Assembly (NCBI GenBank): GCA_018195615.1
Contig: JAGTPG010000002.1
Coordinates: 3,837,501-3,901,500 of the forward strand
Length of the DNA: 64,000 nucleotides
Origin: Streptomyces tuirus
GTDB lineage: Bacteria; Actinomycetota; Actinomycetes; Streptomycetales; Streptomycetaceae
Reading direction: 5' to 3'
The notes below the pieces were generated by a model. It ran no database searches. It was not told the origin of the DNA and saw nothing but the letters and a program-made list of their open reading frames with translations. This document shows, piece after piece, positions 1-10,885 of the stretch; position 1 is the first letter of the stretch, and the number at the start of each line of letters is the position of its first letter. The translations under genes and the position numbers were made by a program.

Positions 1-216
1 CCGCACTACGCGCGCGTGCCACCAGCTGGCTGAGCCGGCCGGTCAGCTGGGGGTCGGGGCGCTGGACTGGATCAGCGAGAGGTGCGTGGCGGTGCGTTGG
101 TAGAGGGTGACGAGTTCGTCGGCTTCGGCGCCGCTGAGGCGGCGCTGGCGGCGGAGCAGTGCTTCGAGGCGGTCCCACTCCGAGCGGTGGGCGGAGACGA
201 AGACGTCGAGGTCCAT
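1..216 (-). CDS. SpoIIM-like (stage II sporulation protein M family) membrane protein, N-terminal part
   Basis: The gene runs off the left edge of the window. From the ATG at 214-216 it reads MDLDVFVSAHRSEWDRLEAL, then an Arg-rich stretch and YQRTATHLSLIQSSAP. This resembles the N-terminus of actinobacterial SpoIIM-family (DUF95) proteins. The frame is lost near position 55; adding one base restores a continuation reading DPQLTGRLSQLVARARSA. It is divergent from an RDD-domain gene, and SpoIIM and RDD genes are commonly paired in actinobacteria. Function is not firmly known. Membrane segments lie outside the window. Confidence 0.6.
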
Positions 217-343
217 CGGTGTGCCTGCTCCTCGGCTGTCGTCGGCGGCTCGTCGTGGATCAGCTTGTCGTACTGCGGCGCGATGCGTCCTCAGCTTGGC
301 AGACTGGCCTTGTCGGGGGCAGGGCAGGGGAAGGACGGCAGGC

Positions 344-1396
344 GTGAGTGAGCTGGTGACGGGCGAGGCGGTGGCGTTGGAGCTGCGCCCCGCGAGGTTG
401 CCCAGCAGGGCGTTGGCCGTGTTGCTGGATCTTGTGGCGGCCGTGGCCGTCTATGTCGCGGCGACCGTCGCGTTGGTGGTTTCCACTGCCTCGCTGGACG
501 AGGCGGCGCAGACGGCGTTGTCGATCGCGACGTTCGTTCTGGTGCTGGTGGGCGCGCCGATCGTGGTGGAGACGCTCAGTCACGGGCGGTCGCTCGGGAA
601 GATGGCCTGCGGGCTGCGTGTGGTGCGGGACGACGGAGGTCCGATCCGGTTCCGGCATGCGCTGGTGAGGGGCTTGATCGGGGTGATCGAGATCCTCATG
701 ACCTTCGGGATCGTCGCCTCTATCGCCTCGTTCGTGTCGGCGCGTGGGCGGCGGCTCGGTGATGTGTTCGCGGGGACTCTCGTCGTACGGGAGCGGATTC
801 CGGTCGGGCAGACCGGTTTCGTGCCGCCTCCTCCGCCCTGGCTGGCGGGCCGGTTCTCGGGGCTGGATCTGTCCGCGGTGCCTGACGGGTTGTGGCTTGC
901 CGTCCGTCAGTACCTGACCCGTATGCAGCAGCTGGACCCGCAGGTGGGCTGGTCCATGGCGGAGCGGCTGGCGTCGGATCTGGCGGAACGTACGGGGGCT
1001 CCTGTGCCGCAGGGTGTTCCGCCCGCGGCGTACCTGGCGGCGGTCGTGCAGGAACGGCAGGCGCGGGAGGCCCGGCGGGCCTTCGGGAACGGATCCGCTT
1101 CGCCCTCCGCTCCAGGCTCGGAGCGGGCCTCTGCCGAGGAGCGGGCCTCTGCCGAGGAGCGGGCCTCTGCCGAGGAGCGGGATTCGGCAGCGGAGCAGGC
1201 GTTGGCAGCCGAGCGGGCTTCGGCGACAAAGCACGCTTCGGCCGCGGACGAGGCCCCGGCCGTGTACGTGCCACCCGTCGGGCCGCCGGGTGCGGCGTCC
1301 GAGGTGTCCGGGCCGTCGGCCGACGGCCGGTCCGCGGAGTCCCGGGAGGCACCGGCGGGTGACCGTCCCGGCACCGGGTTCGTGCCGCCGGCGTAG
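344..1396 (+). CDS. RDD family membrane protein with Ala/Glu-rich C-terminal tail
   Basis: 350 residues from a GTG start (VSELVTGEAVALELRPARLP). The RDD domain begins with RALAVLLDLVAAVAV, followed by a second hydrophobic segment (FVLVLVGAPIVVETL) and a third (LIGVIEILMTFGIVASIASF), ending in RGRRLGDVFAGTLVV. RDD proteins are small multi-pass membrane proteins of mostly unknown role; a transport function is often guessed. After the membrane domain comes a soluble region (about residues 180-250), then a low-complexity tail of ERASAE-type hexapeptides and Pro/Gly-rich sequence. The gene is divergent from the SpoIIM-like gene, which supports a shared membrane function. Confidence 0.75.
   Translation: MSELVTGEAVALELRPARLPSRALAVLLDLVAAVAVYVAATVALVVSTASLDEAAQTALSIATFVLVLVGAPIVVETLSHGRSLGKMACGLRVVRDDGGPIRFRHALVRGLIGVIEILMTFGIVASIASFVSARGRRLGDVFAGTLVVRERIPVGQTGFVPPPPPWLAGRFSGLDLSAVPDGLWLAVRQYLTRMQQLDPQVGWSMAERLASDLAERTGAPVPQGVPPAAYLAAVVQERQAREARRAFGNGSASPSAPGSERASAEERASAEERASAEERDSAAEQALAAERASATKHASAADEAPAVYVPPVGPPGAASEVSGPSADGRSAESREAPAGDRPGTGFVPPA
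1121..1174 (+). repeat. Three perfect 18-bp tandem repeats inside the RDD gene
   Basis: The unit GAGCGGGCCTCTGCCGAG occurs three times with no mismatch and then decays into degenerate copies. It encodes ERASAE hexapeptides, so copy number can change without breaking the frame. Confidence 0.9.
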
Positions 1397-1435
1397 TGGC
1401 GGGGCCTGGCTGTCCGCTCGGCCGGGGTTGTCGGC

Positions 1436-2050
1436 TCAGGTGAAGACCGACGGCGGTGTTTCGAGGTCCTCGAGCTCGATGCCGGGGGCTGCGAGCACCA
1501 CGTCGCCGGCGATGTGCACGGAGTGCTGCTCGCCCGTGTCCAGGGCTGTGACCTGGTATTCGTCCACGGCCAGGGGGCCGTTGTCAGTGGCGTGTGCTTC
1601 TCTCTTCAGCAAGGCCCACGACTGGTCCACGGTGCGCGGGGCGAGGACCGGGTCCGTGAAGGCGACGAGGCGTACGCGGGTGGCGGCTGAGGAGGGGGTG
1701 AGGCGGAGGAGGCGGGCGGTGGCGACGAGGAACGCCGGGGAGGTGCCGGTGAAGGCGTGGGCGCGCACATTGCCTTCGGTGGCTTCGGTTCCGGTGGGGT
1801 CGGTGCGGACCCAGGTGACGCCGTCGAGGGCGGCGCCGCGGACCTGCCAGGCGGCGGCGTGGAGTTCGAGGCGGATGGGGCGGCCGAGTTCGTCGAGGGT
1901 GAGGTCGACGGAGCCGTGGTGATCGCCCGACGGGGTGGTCAGCTGGGAGACGTAGCGCCAGCCGGAGGGGCCGATGGCGCAGTGGAAGTGCTCTTCTGCG
2001 AGGGGGGTGTGATCGTGCGGATCGTGGAGCGAATAACGGCCGCGGGGCAT
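1436..2050 (-). CDS. Hypothetical protein, 204 residues
   Basis: Intact frame starting MPRGRYSLHDPHDHTPLAEE and ending in LEDLETPPSVFT. I do not recognise the family. It is a soluble alpha/beta-looking protein with no signal peptide or membrane segment. The N-terminal half contains SGWRYVSQ and a repeated pattern of beta-strand-like stretches (VDLTLDELG, IRLELHAAAWQVRG), which could be a lipocalin-like or barrel fold; that is a guess. It lies just downstream of ahcY on the same strand, separated by the ahcY terminator, so it probably has its own promoter. Confidence 0.65.
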   Translation of the reverse strand: MPRGRYSLHDPHDHTPLAEEHFHCAIGPSGWRYVSQLTTPSGDHHGSVDLTLDELGRPIRLELHAAAWQVRGAALDGVTWVRTDPTGTEATEGNVRAHAFTGTSPAFLVATARLLRLTPSSAATRVRLVAFTDPVLAPRTVDQSWALLKREAHATDNGPLAVDEYQVTALDTGEQHSVHIAGDVVLAAPGIELEDLETPPSVFT

Positions 2051-2100
2051 GGGGGTCCTGGGTCTTGACGGGCTGGGCCGGTCGCTGGTCCGTCAAACGG

Positions 2101-2133
2101 GGCAGGCCCCGGCACGGGGGTGCGGGGCCTGCC
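2101..2133 (-). terminator. Hairpin terminator of ahcY
   Basis: Perfect 11-bp inverted repeat GGCAGGCCCCG / CGGGGCCTGCC with an 11-nt loop, about 95 bases past the ahcY stop. No T-run, as is usual for Streptomyces. Confidence 0.7.
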
Positions 2134-2225
2134 TCGGAGGACCTGACCTGCTGCCGAGGAGCGCGTCAGTGCACGGACGCGCTCGCCGCGGGTGCGGTGG
2201 TCTCGGCAGCGCTGAGCAGCTCGGC

Positions 2226-3683
<1,458 letters not shown>

Positions 3684-4210
3684 TGCGAGCTGCTCCTCGG
3701 GTTGGGTCGAGGGTGGGTACGGCTGGTCTGCGCGGCGGCGGACACAGGGGTGCCCGAAGGAGGGCACAGGCATGCCCGCGTGTGCGCAGCGCAGTCCGTC
3801 GGAGGCCCTCTCTCCCTCGGTCGGTCCGCGTCGGGACCGCCCGACCGCCATCAGCAGCGACGTCTGGCTCCGTCCCAAGCTACACCGCGAGGGCGGGCCG
3901 TCCCCAGTCCGCCTCCGAACAGATCGCGCCATCGGGCCGAGGGCCGCGGTGTGCCGCGGTCTGGGCGCGGGGTGCTTCGGGGGTCGGCGGCAGGTCAGGG
4001 GGCGGTGAGTGTGCGGGCGGTGGACGGGAGCGATAACGGGACACCAACGAAGGGGCGACAGGAGGCGGCAAAGCGGGGCGTTCAGGGATGTTCGGGCCTT
4101 TGAGTCTGCGGCGAGGTGGTGCAGGATCCCGGGGAGATCTGAACAACTGATCGATCTTGCGGGGCGTCCGGGACGGCGATCCCGCATGACAACGGCGTTA
4201 GGAGATCGAC
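3684..4210. other. 527-bp divergent intergenic region between ahcY and the PTS gene
   Basis: Must hold the promoters of both genes. The ahcY 5' leader contains a clear small hairpin at 3750-3767 (GTGCCC / GGGCAC, 6-nt loop on the ahcY-sense strand). I looked for an S-adenosylhomocysteine or SAM riboswitch core and did not find a convincing one. The PTS gene has AGGAGA six bases before its GTG. Nothing else recognised. Confidence 0.5.
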
Positions 4211-6387
4211 GTGACCAGTCCGGCCGGCCCTCCCCCCACGGGCGGCGGCAGTGGCGAGCAGAAGCGGTTGAGGCTGCTCGCGGTGACCGCCTGCCCGACC
4301 GGCATCGCTCACACGTACATGGCGGCGGAGAAACTCGCGCAGGCCGCCGAGAGCCTCGGTATCGACATGAAGGTGGAGACGCAAGGGTCCATCGGGGCTG
4401 AAAACGTCCTCGCCGACAACGATGTCAAGCAAGCCGACGGCGTCATCGTCGCCGCGGACAAGGACGTGGACCTGAGCCGTTTCGCCGGCAAGCGGGTTCT
4501 GACGGTCGGGGTGGCCGAGGGCATTCGGCACCCCGAGCAGCTCATCGAGCGAGTGCTGTCGGCGCCCGTGCACGGGGAAGGGGGCGCCCCACGGCCCCCG
4601 CGACCGGTGGCGGCAAGGAGCGGAGCGTCGGGTACAAGGCACTGATGAACGGGGTCAGTTACATGATCCCGTTCGTCGTGGTCGGCGGGCTGCTGATCGC
4701 GATCTCGCTCTCGCTCGGCGGGCACACCGACCCGTCGGGCGGTCTGGTCATCCCGAAGGACTCCTTCTGGATGGATGTGAACAACATCGGTGTCATCGGC
4801 TTCACGCTGATGGTGCCGATCCTGTCCGGCTACATCGCGTACGCCATCGGGGACCGGCCCGCCCTCGTGCCCGGCATGATCGGCGGCTGGATCGCCAACA
4901 CCGGTGAGCTGTACGACTCCAAGGCGGGAGCCGGGTTCATCGGGGCGATCGTCACCGGGTTCCTCGCCGGATATCTGGTGGTGTGGATCAAGAAGGTCAG
5001 GGTTCCGAGGTTCGCCCAGCCGATCATGCCGATCATCGTGATCCCGATCGTGGCGACCACGGCGCTGGGGCTGTTCTTCATCTATGTCGTCGGCAAGCCG
5101 ATCTCCTGGGTGTTCGAGCACCTGACCGACTGGCTCAGCGGTATGACCGGTACCAGCGCGATCCTGCTCGGGGCGATTCTGGGACTCATGATCGCGTTCG
5201 ACATGGGCGGGCCGGTCAACAAGACGGCGTTCCTGTTCGGCACGGGGCTCATCGCGACCGGCAACCAGACGGTCATGGGCATGTGCGCGGCCGCGATCCC
5301 GGTCATGCCGCTGGGGCAGGGCCTGGCCACGCTGATACGGAAGCGGCTGTACACCGAGCAGGAGCGGGAGACCGGGTTGGCCTCGCTGTTCATGGGGTGC
5401 TTCGGCATCTCGGAGGGTGCGATCCCGTTCGCGGCGGCGCGGCCCGCGCAGGTCATCCCCGCCAACATGCTGGGCGGCGCGGTGGCCGGTGCGATCGCGG
5501 GGGTCGCCGGGGTCGAGGACGCGGTGCCGCACGGCGGGCCGATCGTGGCGGTGCTGGGCGCGGTGAGCGGCGTGCCGATGTTCTTCGTGGCCGTGGTGAT
5601 CGGCTCGGTCGTCACGGCGCTGGTCACGGTCGCCCTGGTCGACCTGAGTGAGCGAAGGCGGCGCGGGGAGGCGGTCGCCGGCGTCGGCACGGCGGCCGGG
5701 CCCGAGCCCGCGCTGGTCGGCGTGGGTGCCGGTGCACCCGGCGGGGGTCTCGTGGGGCAGCGGACCGTAGACGCGGCAGAGGCGGTCGGCGGGAGCGCGC
5801 CCTCCACGGCCGCGCCCGCCCGGCCCGCGGCTCCCGAGAAGGCGGCGGAACCTGAGGAGGCCGCGGCGTCCGCGGAGTCCGAGGTGAGCGGGGACGGCGG
5901 CCCGGCCGAGGGCGCCGGCGGCGGCGCCGGTGAGGTGCTCTCCGGCTACCTCACCCGGCAGACCGTGACGGTCGAGCTCGCTGCGGGCGACAAGGAGTCC
6001 GCGATCCGGGAGATGAGTGAGCTGCTGGCCCGTACCGGCGGGGTCGCGGACGTGGACGAGCTGGTGGCGTGTGCGCTGCGGCGGGAGGCGCAGGGCACGA
6101 CCGGGCTCGGTGAGGAGATCGCGATTCCGCATGCCAAGACGGACGCGGTGACGGAGCCGGTCGTCGGTTTCGCGCGGTCCGCGGAGGGCGTCGAGTGGGG
6201 CTCGCCGGACGGTACGAGGGCGAGGCTGGTGTTCATGATCGCCGTACCGGAGGCGGCGGCGGGTGATGAGCATCTGCGGATTCTGGCGCTGCTGTCGCGA
6301 AGGCTGATGGACGCCGCCTTCAGGGAGCGGCTGCTGGCCGCGTCGGACGAGTCGGCTCTGCTCGGGGTGCTGCGCGAGGTCGGGTAG
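4211..6387 (+). CDS. Fructose-type PTS permease, fused EIIB-EIIC-EIIA (frame break near 4587)
   Basis: About 725 residues once one C is added in the run at 4587-4590. It takes up and phosphorylates a sugar, most likely fructose, using phosphate from HPr. EIIB is at the N-terminus, with the phosphorylatable cysteine in AVTACPTGIAHT (Cys28). EIIC (from about residue 140) starts YKALMNGVSYMIPFVVVGG and has eight or more membrane segments and the ISEGAIPF motif. A Pro/Ala-rich linker of about 100 residues leads to EIIA with active-site histidine in GEEIAIPHAKT. No fructokinase (fruK) or fruR gene is adjacent, unlike typical fru operons, so the substrate is inferred only from domain type. A terminator follows at 6397-6427. 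Confidence 0.85.
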
Positions 6388-6396
6388 CAGGTGGCC

Positions 6397-6427
6397 GGGT
6401 CCGCGTCCGGACGTCGGGCGCGGACCC
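6397..6427 (+). terminator. Hairpin terminator after the PTS gene
   Basis: Inverted repeat GGGTCCGCG / CGCGGACCC with a 13-nt loop, ten bases after the PTS stop codon. Confidence 0.65.
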
Positions 6428-6493
6428 GCACGGCCCCGTCACCCAGGGCAGCTAGGCTCTGCGCCCGCGGATGGACCGCATGGGGAGGAACGC

Positions 6494-7180
6494 ATGTCCG
6501 GCAAGGGGCGGGGTCTGGGGATCGCAGCCGTCGTGGTGGGGCTGGTCGGGCTGCTCTCGGGGCTGGGCGGCCTCGTCTACGCGCGACAGGCCTTCGGCGG
6601 CTCGATCGTGTCGAGCGAGAGCATGAGGCCGACGTACGGCCCGGGCGACCGGGTCATCTTCGAGCGGATCGACGGGAGCGACGTACGGCGCGGGGACGTC
6701 GTGTTGTTCTCGGCGCCGGACCGGTACGGCTTCGACGAGCTGGTGATGGAGCGGGTCGTCGGCGTGGGCGGCGACCGCGTGACGTGCTGCACGGGAGCGG
6801 GCGCGGGCACCCGCGTCTCCGTGAACGGAGAGCCGCTTCGGGAGCAGTATCTGAAGAGTCCGGAGGCCAGTCGTGGGTTCGGCACGTCCTCCTACGACGT
6901 GCGGGTCCCCGAGGGGCGGTTGTTCATGCTGGGTGACAGTCGCGGAAACGCCCGTGACGCGCGGGCCTTCCTCGACGACCGGGGCGGGACGCTTCCGGAG
7001 TCGACGGTCCGGGGGCGGGTGATCGAGGACTACACCGTGCCGGTGGCGCTCGGGACGGCCATGGTGCTCGGTGCGCTGTCGGTGCTGGTCGGAATCGGCC
7101 TGGGGATCGCGGCCGTGGCCGTACGGCGGCGGGCGCGGGCCGCGATGCCGCCCCCGCCGCCCTGGGCCGTGCAGATCTGA
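6494..7180 (+). CDS. Signal peptidase I-like membrane protein lacking the usual catalytic lysine
   Basis: 228 residues. An N-terminal membrane anchor (about 8-29) is followed by the family's serine motif SESMRPT (nucleophile Ser43), GDRVIFERI, RRGDVVLFSAP, VVGVGGDRV and, near the end of the domain, MLGDSRGNARDAR. A second membrane segment (about 186-210) and the Pro-rich tail MPPPPPWAVQI close the protein. In classical type I signal peptidases the general base is the Lys of (V/I)KR(V/A)VG; here the aligned position is Glu86 (VMERVVG), and no lysine occurs between Ser43 and residue 100. It may be inactive or use another base. The gene is monocistronic, with a strong terminator downstream. Confidence 0.8.
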   Translation: MSGKGRGLGIAAVVVGLVGLLSGLGGLVYARQAFGGSIVSSESMRPTYGPGDRVIFERIDGSDVRRGDVVLFSAPDRYGFDELVMERVVGVGGDRVTCCTGAGAGTRVSVNGEPLREQYLKSPEASRGFGTSSYDVRVPEGRLFMLGDSRGNARDARAFLDDRGGTLPESTVRGRVIEDYTVPVALGTAMVLGALSVLVGIGLGIAAVAVRRRARAAMPPPPPWAVQI

Positions 7181-7200
7181 GGACCCGGCCGCGGACGTAA

Positions 7201-7241
7201 GCCCGTGGGGCCCGCCGAACCGGTCGGCGGGCCCCACGGGC
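7201..7241. terminator. Bidirectional terminator between convergent genes
   Basis: Perfect 18-bp inverted repeat beginning GCCCGTGGGGCCCGCCGA with a 5-nt loop. It lies between the signal peptidase-like gene (+) and the cation efflux gene (-) and can serve both. Confidence 0.85.
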
Positions 7242-7253
7242 TGGTGCGGGACG

Positions 7254-8233
7254 TCAGTGTCCGGCGTCGCTGTGCGTCGGTCCCCCGGGCGTCGCCTCGG
7301 GGTCGGGGCCCTTGGCGGCTTCGGCCTCGCTGTAGATGTCGGGCTCGAGGTAGATGACGCGGGCGATCGGGACTGCCTCGCGGATGCGGGCCTCGGCGGC
7401 GTCGATGGCGGTGGCGATCTCGGTGGCCGTCTCCTCGTGGCGGACGGCGATCTTGGCGGCGACGAGGAGTTCCTCGGGGCCGAGGTGGAGCGTGCGCATG
7501 TGGATGACGCGGGTGACCGTGTCGCCGTCGACGAGGGCGGTCGCGATCTTCTCGCTCTCCTCGGCGCCGGCGGACTCGCCGAGCAGCAGCGACTTGGTCT
7601 CGGCGGCGAGGACCAGGGCGATCAGGATGAGCAGGACGCCGATGCAGAGGGTGCCGACGCCGTCCCAGACGCTGTCGCCGGTGAGCACGGCGAGGCCGAC
7701 GCCGCCGAGGGCGAGGATCAGGCCGACGAGGGCGCCGAGGTCCTCCAGGAGGACGACCGGGAGCTCGGGGCCTTGGCGTGGCGCACGAACTCCTTCCAGG
7801 AGCGGCGGCCGCGCAGGACGTTGGACTCCTTGATGGCCGTACGGAAGGAGAAGGTCTCGGCGATGATCGCGAAGACCAGGACGCCGACCGGCCAGTACCA
7901 GTGCTCGAGCTCGTGCGGGTGCTTGATCTTCTCGTAGCCCTCGTAGAGGGCGAACATGCCACCGACCGAGAAGAGGACGATGGAGACGAGGAAGGCGTAG
8001 ATGTAGCGCTCACGGCCGTAGCCGAAGGGGTGCTCCGGGGTGGCCTCGCGCTTTGCCTTCTTGCCGCCGACCAGGAGAAGCGCCTGGTTGCCGGAGTCGG
8101 CGAGCGAGTGCACGGACTCGGCGAGCATCGATGACGAGCCGCTGAATACGAACGCCACGAACTTCGCTACCGCGATCGCGAGGTTGGCGGCCAGTGCCGC
8201 CACGATCGCCTTGGTGCCGCCTGACGCGCTCAT
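7254..8233 (-). CDS. Cation diffusion facilitator (CDF) metal transporter (frame break near 7772)
   Basis: 326 residues after restoring one G/C near 7772. It starts MSASGGTKAIVAALAANLAI. CDF proteins export Zn2+ and related divalent cations in exchange for protons at the plasma membrane. Visible features are the CDF signature SMLAESVHSLADSGNQ in TM2, with the aspartate/histidine metal site, a HPFGYGRERY loop before TM3, and later TMs including LGALVGLILALGGVGLAVL. The soluble C-terminal domain (IHMRTLHLGPEELLVAAKIA) has the ferredoxin-like fold typical of the family. The tail is short and acidic, with SEAEAAKGPDPEAT. Convergent with the upstream gene. Confidence 0.88.
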
Positions 8234-8386
8234 ATGTTCGCGTTGTCCCTTCGTACGCCGTTCCACGGCCCGGACGCCGCCGTGATGCGGCGCCCGTGGC
8301 TTTGCCCGTGCTTGACGGTGGGCCATTGTTGCAGCCCGCTCCGGCCGCGGTGTTTCAGGTCACCAGCACGGGGCTCATCGAAACGG

Positions 8387-9537
8387 TCAGGCGACGACGG
8401 TGGCCCGGAAGAGTGTGCCGGTTCCGGACACTTCGGCCTTTTCGCCTGCCGGTACGAAGACGGATCGGCCCGGGGTCAGGTCGTGTTCGCCGGCTCGGAC
8501 GGAGCCGGCCGTGCAGAGCAGGATCTGGGGGTCGCACGGGTGAGGTCGTGGGTGGTGCCGGCCTCGGGGAGCACGTAGCGGGACAGGCGGAACTCGTCGA
8601 TCGGGGTCTCGTAGAGCTCTTCGCCGTCCGGGGTGGCCTCGGGGCGCAGGACGCCGGGGTCGGCGGCGTGGAAGCGGACGATGCGCAGCAGTTCGGGGAC
8701 GTCGACGTGCTTGGGGGTCAGGCCGCAGCGCAGGACGTTGTCGGAGTTGGCCATGATCTCGACGCCGAGGCCGTTGAGGTAGGCGTGCGGGACGCCGGCG
8801 CCGAGGTAGAGGGCCTCGCCGGGCTGGAGCCGGACGTGGTTCAGCAGCATCGCGGCGATGACGCCGGGGTCGCCCGGGTAGTGGTGGGCGATGTCCGCGT
8901 AGGGGGCGTAGGCACCGCCGAGGCGGGTGCAGGCGGCCGCCGCTTCCTCGACCGTGCGGGACATCTCCTCGGGGTCGGCGGTGAGGATCGCCGTGAGGAC
9001 CTCGCGCAGGGCGGCGTCCTCGGGGTGGGCGTGCAGCAGGTCGACGTACGGCTTGAGGGAGTCGACGCCGAGGTCGTCGAGCAGGCCGGCGGCCTCGAGC
9101 GGGGGGCGGAAGCCGCACAGGCCGTCGAACTCGGTGAGGGCGCAGATCAGTTCGGGCTTGTGGTTGGCGTCCTTGTAGTTGCGGTGCGGGGCGTCGACGG
9201 GGATGCCGCGGCGCTCCTCGTCGGCGTAGCCCTCCTTGGCCTGTTCCAGGTCGGGGTGGACCTGGAGGGAGAGCGGGGCGCCGGCGGCGAGGATCTTGAG
9301 GAGGAAGGGCAGGCGGGGGCCGAACTTGGCGACGGCGGCCGGGCCGAGTTCCTGCTCGGGGTCGGCGTCGATGACCTCGACGAGCGTGCCTCGCTCGGTG
9401 CGTGAGGGCGCGCCCGGGTGGGCGCCCATCCACATCTCCGCCTGCGGTTCGCCGGTCGGTTCGGCGCCGAGCAGATGCGGGATGGCGGTGGTGGAACCCC
9501 AGGCGTAGGGGCGGATGGTGTTGTCGAGGCGGTCCAT
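8387..9537 (-). CDS. manA: Mannose-6-phosphate isomerase, class I (frame break near 8530)
   Basis: 383 residues after adding one base to the G-run at 8528-8532. It interconverts fructose-6-phosphate and mannose-6-phosphate, feeding GDP-mannose and envelope glycans. It starts MDRLDNTIRPYAWGS. Class I features: zinc-site segment PLSLQVHPDLEQAKEGY, NHKPELICALTEFDGLCGF, and the catalytic region YLGAGVPHAYLNGLGVEIMANSDNVLR. The C-terminal jelly-roll end (AGEHDLTPGRSVFVPAGEK) lies in the second frame. With the SIS, Trm112 and phosphomannomutase genes upstream on the same strand it forms a mannose-metabolism cluster also conserved in mycobacteria. Confidence 0.92.
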
Positions 9538-9632
9538 GGGATCTCTCTGCGTGTTCTGTGCGTACGGCTGTGGCGGGTCCGGGCCGGCTCGCGGGGGGGC
9601 CGCGGTCGGGCGTCAGCGTGTCCCGGGCATGA

Positions 9633-10760
9633 TCAGGCCCTCGAAGCGAGCGCCAGGTAAACCGCGGCGAAATCCGTGATGGCGATCAGTTCCGCGAGGG
9701 TCTCCAGTTCGCCGCCGGCCTCCGGTTCCAGTTCGCTGATCGGTGTGTCGTGGCTGAGGGCCAGGTCGCGGGCGCCGGGGGCGGCGGTGAGTCCACCGAT
9801 GGGGCGGTCGCGCAGGAGCACCACGCGCGCGTGCAGGGCGGGCGGGTCCTCGACGCGGTCGCGGAAGAAGTCGTCGGGGTCCGCGCTGGCGGCCAGCGGT
9901 CCGGCGAGCAGGGCGCTGTGGGCGGCGAGGGCCTCGGGGAGTTCGGCGACGACCGCGGGGGTGCCGGACAGTTCGGCGAGCGCGGCGGCGAAACGGCGGC
10001 CCGCCGGTCCGGCCGAGGTGCCCTCGGTCCAGACGATCGGCAGCGCGTCGGCGAGTTCGGCGGCCAGGGTCTTGGCGGGGTTGCTGTACGTGGCGATGGC
10101 GGGGCCGCAGAACTCCGCGACGCGGTCGAGGCGGTCGGCGACCTTGCCGAGGGCGTCCGGCGGGGCGGTGAGCACACCCGTACGGTCCAGGAGCGCGAGG
10201 AGCGGGGTGAGCAGCGCCCACAGGACTCCGGGGGCGGACGCGGTGAAGGGCTCGTCCTGGTCGTACGGGGCGGTCGCCATGGGCACGAACAGGCCGTGTG
10301 AGCCGTTCACCGCGTCGGCGAGCGGGGAGCGGCCGGGGGCCACGGCGACGACGGCGCAGCCGCGGCGGTAGGCCTGATCGGCGAGGAGGGACAGGCCCGG
10401 TTCGGTGCCGTCCGGGGTGGTGATCAGGAGGAGGTCCACGGAGCCGACCCAGCCGGGCAGTTCCCAGCGCAGGGCGCCTGCGGCGGGGGCGACGCCGGTG
10501 GGGGCCAGGCGCGTGACCGGGCTGCCGGCGCCGGCGAGGGTGCCGAGGAGGTCGGCGGCGTGGGTGGCGGCGGCGCCGGGGCCGGCGATGAGGACGGCGC
10601 GGGGGCGGCCGTCGGGCTTGAGGTCGTTGATGCCGGCCTCGGTGGAGTGGCGCGCGGCCGTGCGGACGCGGGCGCCGGCTTCTGCGGCGCCGCGGAGCAG
10701 GCCGCGGTGGTCGGCCTCGGCGAGGCCCTCCGGGGAGTCGAGCAGCGATTCGTCGAGCAT
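9633..10760 (-). CDS. SIS-domain protein, phosphoglucose/phosphomannose isomerase-like
   Basis: 375 residues from the ATG at 10758-10760 (MLDESLLDSPEGLAEADHRG). It has two sugar-isomerase (SIS) halves: one around VLIAGPGAAATHAADLLGTL and LLITTPDGTEPGLSLLADQA, the second around PAIATYSNPAKTLAAELADALPIVWTEG. This architecture matches the bifunctional PGI/PMI family, but the conserved active-site residues are not obvious to me, so it may be a regulatory or degenerate member. It lies between phosphomannomutase/Trm112 and manA, the same neighbourhood as its mycobacterial counterpart, so a role in mannose supply is inferred. Confidence 0.8.
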   Translation of the reverse strand: MLDESLLDSPEGLAEADHRGLLRGAAEAGARVRTAARHSTEAGINDLKPDGRPRAVLIAGPGAAATHAADLLGTLAGAGSPVTRLAPTGVAPAAGALRWELPGWVGSVDLLLITTPDGTEPGLSLLADQAYRRGCAVVAVAPGRSPLADAVNGSHGLFVPMATAPYDQDEPFTASAPGVLWALLTPLLALLDRTGVLTAPPDALGKVADRLDRVAEFCGPAIATYSNPAKTLAAELADALPIVWTEGTSAGPAGRRFAAALAELSGTPAVVAELPEALAAHSALLAGPLAASADPDDFFRDRVEDPPALHARVVLLRDRPIGGLTAAPGARDLALSHDTPISELEPEAGGELETLAELIAITDFAAVYLALASRA

Positions 10761-10810
10761 GGGGCGGGAGCCTCCGATCGCCGGGGTCCGTTCCGGGGTC
10801 CGCGGTGGGG

Positions 10811-10840
10811 ACTGTTGAGGACTGTTGAGGACTGTTGAGG
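10811..10840. repeat. Three perfect 10-bp tandem repeats
   Basis: ACTGTTGAGG occurs three times head to tail, 50-80 bp upstream of the SIS gene start and just past the Trm112 gene. The 10-bp period places every copy on the same DNA face. Confidence 0.9.
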
Positions 10841-10885
10841 GGGCTGTTCCGTGGTGAGGGCTGTTCCCTGGCCGACCCGTGAGGA

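Noticed and set aside
3684..4000. Possible S-adenosylhomocysteine or SAM riboswitch in the ahcY leader
   Set aside because: Only a simple 6-bp hairpin is clear; I could not match the conserved core of either class by eye. A covariance-model search with the Rfam SAH and SAM-IV models would settle it.
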